Positions 21,876-23,828 of a stretch of 23,828 bases of DNA are shown here, in pieces. Each line of letters opens with the position of its first letter. Positions within the stretch are counted from its first letter, which is position 1. The DNA lies in IMG/VR virus record IMGVR_UViG_3300043449_000257, positions 1-23,828 of that record. The stretch is one strand, 5' to 3'. This DNA comes from a virus. The notes below the pieces were generated by a model. That model was not told the DNA's origin, searched no databases, and saw only the letters and a program-made list of their open reading frames with translations. The position numbers and the translations under genes are program-made.

Positions 21876-21883
21876 CATAAATA
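21876..21883 (+). promoter_or_regulatory. late promoter CATAAATA
   Basis: Seven of eight matches to TATAAATA plus CT. It overlaps the left arm of a perfect hairpin (21879-21908). Predicted +1 is about 21889-21890, near the loop-side end of that arm. Confidence 0.75.
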
Positions 21884-21908
21884 CTCTCATATAACTATGA
21901 GAGTATTT
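21879..21908 (+). promoter_or_regulatory. perfect 13-bp hairpin masking the RBS; also terminator-like
   Basis: Left arm 21879-21891 (AAATACTCTCATA) and right arm 21896-21908 pair fully around loop TAAC, followed by more T. The right arm holds GAGAG (21899-21903), the only RBS-like element for ATG 21911. A read-through transcript folds it (RBS hidden, possible termination). A late transcript lacks most of the left arm. Confidence 0.7.
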
Positions 21909-21910
21909 TT

Positions 21911-23566
21911 ATGGCTACACCAGATCCTACAGAAGTTGCACCGTGGTATTTACGCAACATCAATCAAGCGTTAGAACTCAACGAAGCCACTGGCCAAGTA
22001 TTTGTCCGTACTGGTTTTGAGGGTGACATTATCATCACCGGTAATGTCAATATTCCAGGTAATGTTGACGCACATATCTCAGAAATCGGAACATCAGGAA
22101 ACCTAACAGTTCCCTGGATGCCTGTCAGTATCGACGGCAATAGTGCTGTCACAATTACTAGCGGTAATATTACAGTTGCTCAGGGTACAAGTCCATGGGT
22201 CGTATCAGGTAATGTAAATGCCAATGTATCTGGTAACGTAGGTGTTACAGGTAATGTTAACATTGGCACTATGCCGGCAATCACCGGCAACGTCAATGCA
22301 AACATCACTGGTGGCAATGTAACAGTAACTCAAGGCACAAGTCCATGGGTAGTATCAGGTAATGTCAATACTACAATAACAGGTGGTAACTCAAATGTAG
22401 CAATCACTGGAACTAACTTAGATGCATTTGGGCGTTTAAGAGTGAGTGAACCCTACACATTATTTGACAGCCAAAATCGTTACATTGATGGCGACCAATT
22501 TAGTAATATCACTGCTACAGGTGGCAATGTAGTTTATGTTCAAAACGAAAGTTCATTTAATTTAAATGTTTCTTCTACTAGTGGTAGTAGTGTGATTAGA
22601 CAATCTAAAACTGTTCAAGCATATCAGCCAGGCAAAAGTTTATTAGTAATGAACACATTTGCAATGGCTACTCTTAAGGCAAACCTAAGACAACGAGTTG
22701 GTTATTTTACAACTGACAACGGTGTGTATTTTGAAGCAGTAGGTACTACACTTAATCTTGTTATTCGTAGTAGCACAACCGGTGTTGTTGTTGAGGAACG
22801 CATTGCACAAGCAGACTGGAATGGAAACACGTTATTGTCAGGTATTGTGTTAGATCCAACCTTGACTCAAATATTTTGGTGTGACATTGAATGGTTGGGC
22901 GTAGGTAATGTTCGTGCAGGTTTTGTAATCAACGGTGAATTTATCGTATGTCATACATTCCAACACGCTAATCAGCCTGGAAACACAACTGTTTATATGA
23001 CAACCGCGTCACTAAACCCACGATATGAAATAACAAATACTGGCGCAACCAGTGGCAATAGCACAATGAAACAGATTTGTAGCACTGTTATCAGTGAAGG
23101 CGGCTATACGCCAAGCACTAAAATAGGGTACGTCACTAACAATACAGTTCCTACAAGAGTAGGTTCAGCCAATACAGTAATCTCATTATGTTCAATAAGA
23201 TTAAATCCTGCATATCCGGACGCAGTTGTGGTTCCTGCTCAACTTGATTTGTTATTACTTGATGTTCGTTATGGTCAGTTTCAGTTAATTGAAAACGCAA
23301 CTATTGCAAACGCCTCATTTAGTAATGTGGCAGGATCAGTAGTTCAAAGTGCTATTCATACTGATACTATAACAGATGGTACAGTTGTTTATGCAGGATT
23401 AACTAGTAGCCGTGATGAAGTAGAAATTGGTGAAGATGTTAAGAAACGAATTCAATTATGGAGAACTGCTAGTGGTACACCCAGCACACTAACACTTGCT
23501 GTAGCGTACACATCTACCAATGCAGATTTGTTGTGGAAAATGGGCTGGGAAGAACTTACTAACTAA
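21911..23566 (+). CDS. tail fibre / adhesin-type structural protein
   Basis: 551 aa. The N-terminal 160 residues are Gly/Asn/Val/Thr-rich repeats (GNVNIPGNV, VTQGTSPWVVSGNV twice), a beta-helix or collar-like stalk. At about 175 the block NLDAFGRLRVSEPYTLFDSQ begins a large beta-rich domain that I know from big marine phage structural proteins, including GYFTTDNGVYFEAV and IEWLGVGNVRAGFVING. The C-terminus (RIQLWRTASGT, LLWKMGWEELTN) is probably the host-facing end. It is under a hairpin-gated late promoter and immediately precedes the terminase gene. Confidence 0.7.
   Translation: MATPDPTEVAPWYLRNINQALELNEATGQVFVRTGFEGDIIITGNVNIPGNVDAHISEIGTSGNLTVPWMPVSIDGNSAVTITSGNITVAQGTSPWVVSGNVNANVSGNVGVTGNVNIGTMPAITGNVNANITGGNVTVTQGTSPWVVSGNVNTTITGGNSNVAITGTNLDAFGRLRVSEPYTLFDSQNRYIDGDQFSNITATGGNVVYVQNESSFNLNVSSTSGSSVIRQSKTVQAYQPGKSLLVMNTFAMATLKANLRQRVGYFTTDNGVYFEAVGTTLNLVIRSSTTGVVVEERIAQADWNGNTLLSGIVLDPTLTQIFWCDIEWLGVGNVRAGFVINGEFIVCHTFQHANQPGNTTVYMTTASLNPRYEITNTGATSGNSTMKQICSTVISEGGYTPSTKIGYVTNNTVPTRVGSANTVISLCSIRLNPAYPDAVVVPAQLDLLLLDVRYGQFQLIENATIANASFSNVAGSVVQSAIHTDTITDGTVVYAGLTSSRDEVEIGEDVKKRIQLWRTASGTPSTLTLAVAYTSTNADLLWKMGWEELTN
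22178..22367 (+). repeat. repeat pair in the stalk of the second fibre gene
   Basis: A segment encoding QGTSPWVVSGNV occurs near 22178-22213 and 22331-22367 with only third-position differences (ACAAGTCCATGGGT in both). The synonymous changes show that the protein sequence is being kept while the DNA drifts. Confidence 0.75.
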
Positions 23567-23576
23567 ATTGTGAGTA

Positions 23577-23584
23577 CATAAATA
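23577..23584 (+). promoter_or_regulatory. late promoter CATAAATA before terminase
   Basis: Seven of eight matches to TATAAATA plus CT. ATG 23591 lies six bases after it, so the mRNA would be leaderless or nearly so. The octamer lies in a small stem-loop (GTGAGTA 23570-23576 with TACTTAC 23583-23589, one G-U pair). Confidence 0.7.
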
Positions 23585-23590
23585 CTTACT

Positions 23591-23828
23591 ATGAGCAATA
23601 GTAATGCGCCTTCCTTAGTAAAGAATCCTTATACTAAAACTGTCTTTAAGACAGATAAAGAACTACAGGATTTTATCAAGTGCTGTGATCCAGACACAGG
23701 TAATCTATATTTTATGGATAACTTCTTTTATATACAGCATCCTACTAGAGGGTCAATGCTATATCACCCCTGGGAATACCAAGAACGACTAATTGATACC
23801 TATCATAGATTTCGTTTTAGTATTTCAT
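23591..23828 (+). CDS. large terminase subunit (gp17-like), N-terminal 79 aa, cut by window edge
   Basis: The frame from ATG 23591 is open to the window end. After a short variable start (MSNSNAPSLVKNPYTKT), the text LYFMDNFFYIQHPTRG followed by YHPWEYQERLIDTYHRFRFSI matches the N-terminal region of T4-like large terminases (Y-x-x-HP-x-x-G ... Y/F-Q-x-x-x-x-x-x-F), just before the Walker A-containing ATPase core, which is outside the window. It packages DNA into the prohead together with a small subunit, which is not seen here. A late promoter precedes it. Confidence 0.8.
   Translation, partial: MSNSNAPSLVKNPYTKTVFKTDKELQDFIKCCDPDTGNLYFMDNFFYIQHPTRGSMLYHPWEYQERLIDTYHRFRFSIS

Noticed and set aside
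1-23828. tRNA genes
   Set aside because: No cloverleaf with a standard T-loop was seen; the only tRNA-like fold is the tmRNA acceptor domain.
1-23828. Integrase, insertion sequence or attachment site
   Set aside because: No recombinase or transposase motifs were found, and the only longer exact repeats are the terminator pair, the tmRNA repeat and the fibre repeats.

Overview
The window reads as a low-GC, T4-like (contractile-tailed, myovirus-type) bacteriophage genome fragment. All supported genes lie on the + strand, are tightly packed, and often overlap as ATGA or by 10-50 bases. The phage assignment rests on several things: the first 79 residues of a gp17-like large terminase at the right edge; several tail-fibre-like proteins; an i-spanin/o-spanin pair; DHFR and thymidylate synthase; and seven copies of a T4-type late promoter (core ATAAATACT). 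There are also six sigma70-type promoters built alike (TTGAC[AT], exact 17-base spacer, TATAGT/TATAAT). The host looks proteobacterial. A circularly permuted tmRNA suggests alphaproteobacteria, although permuted tmRNAs are also known in some betaproteobacteria and in cyanobacteria.

Layout. 1-1128: 3' part of a DNA methyltransferase (TSPPYF). 1133-1656: promoter, a 41-residue membrane microprotein and a secreted His-rich protein. 1660-2658: glycosyltransferase-like protein. 2665-3009: phage-borne permuted tmRNA and terminator. 3017-4054: self-contained cassette with a CRP-consensus palindrome, a sigma70 promoter, a DUF4214-like surface/structural protein and a second copy of the same terminator. 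4058-6666: late genes for a 2OG-Fe(II) hydroxylase-like protein and a 699-residue nucleotidyltransferase-GNAT fusion. 6678-8722: tail fibre with internal repeats, controlled by a late promoter inside an RBS-masking hairpin. 8727-12516: an island of small genes with individual early promoters, plus a MoxR AAA+ ATPase and its VWA/HExxH metallopeptidase-like partner. 12494-13748: four small conserved-type hypotheticals. 13776-16627: late promoter, a coiled-coil protein, then DHFR and ThyA with small genes. 16624-18610: sugar-nucleotide epimerase and DegT aminotransferase. 18618-19384: spanins. 19402-21111: fibre-like protein and three tandem paralogues whose N-termini look like the T4 capsid-targeting sequence. 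21163-21864: SAM methyltransferase. 21876-23566: second fibre, again with a late promoter inside a hairpin. 23577-23828: start of terminase.

How it fits together. Early host-type promoters drive the small-gene/MoxR-VWA island and the secreted proteins. T4-type late promoters drive fibres, packaging and putative internal head proteins. ThyA and DHFR supply dTMP. The epimerase, aminotransferase, glycosyltransferase-like protein and methyltransferase suggest glycan modification. The most notable signals are the tmRNA, the two hairpin-gated late genes, the candidate injected internal proteins and the CRP-site cassette. All product names come from reading motifs by eye; no database search was run.
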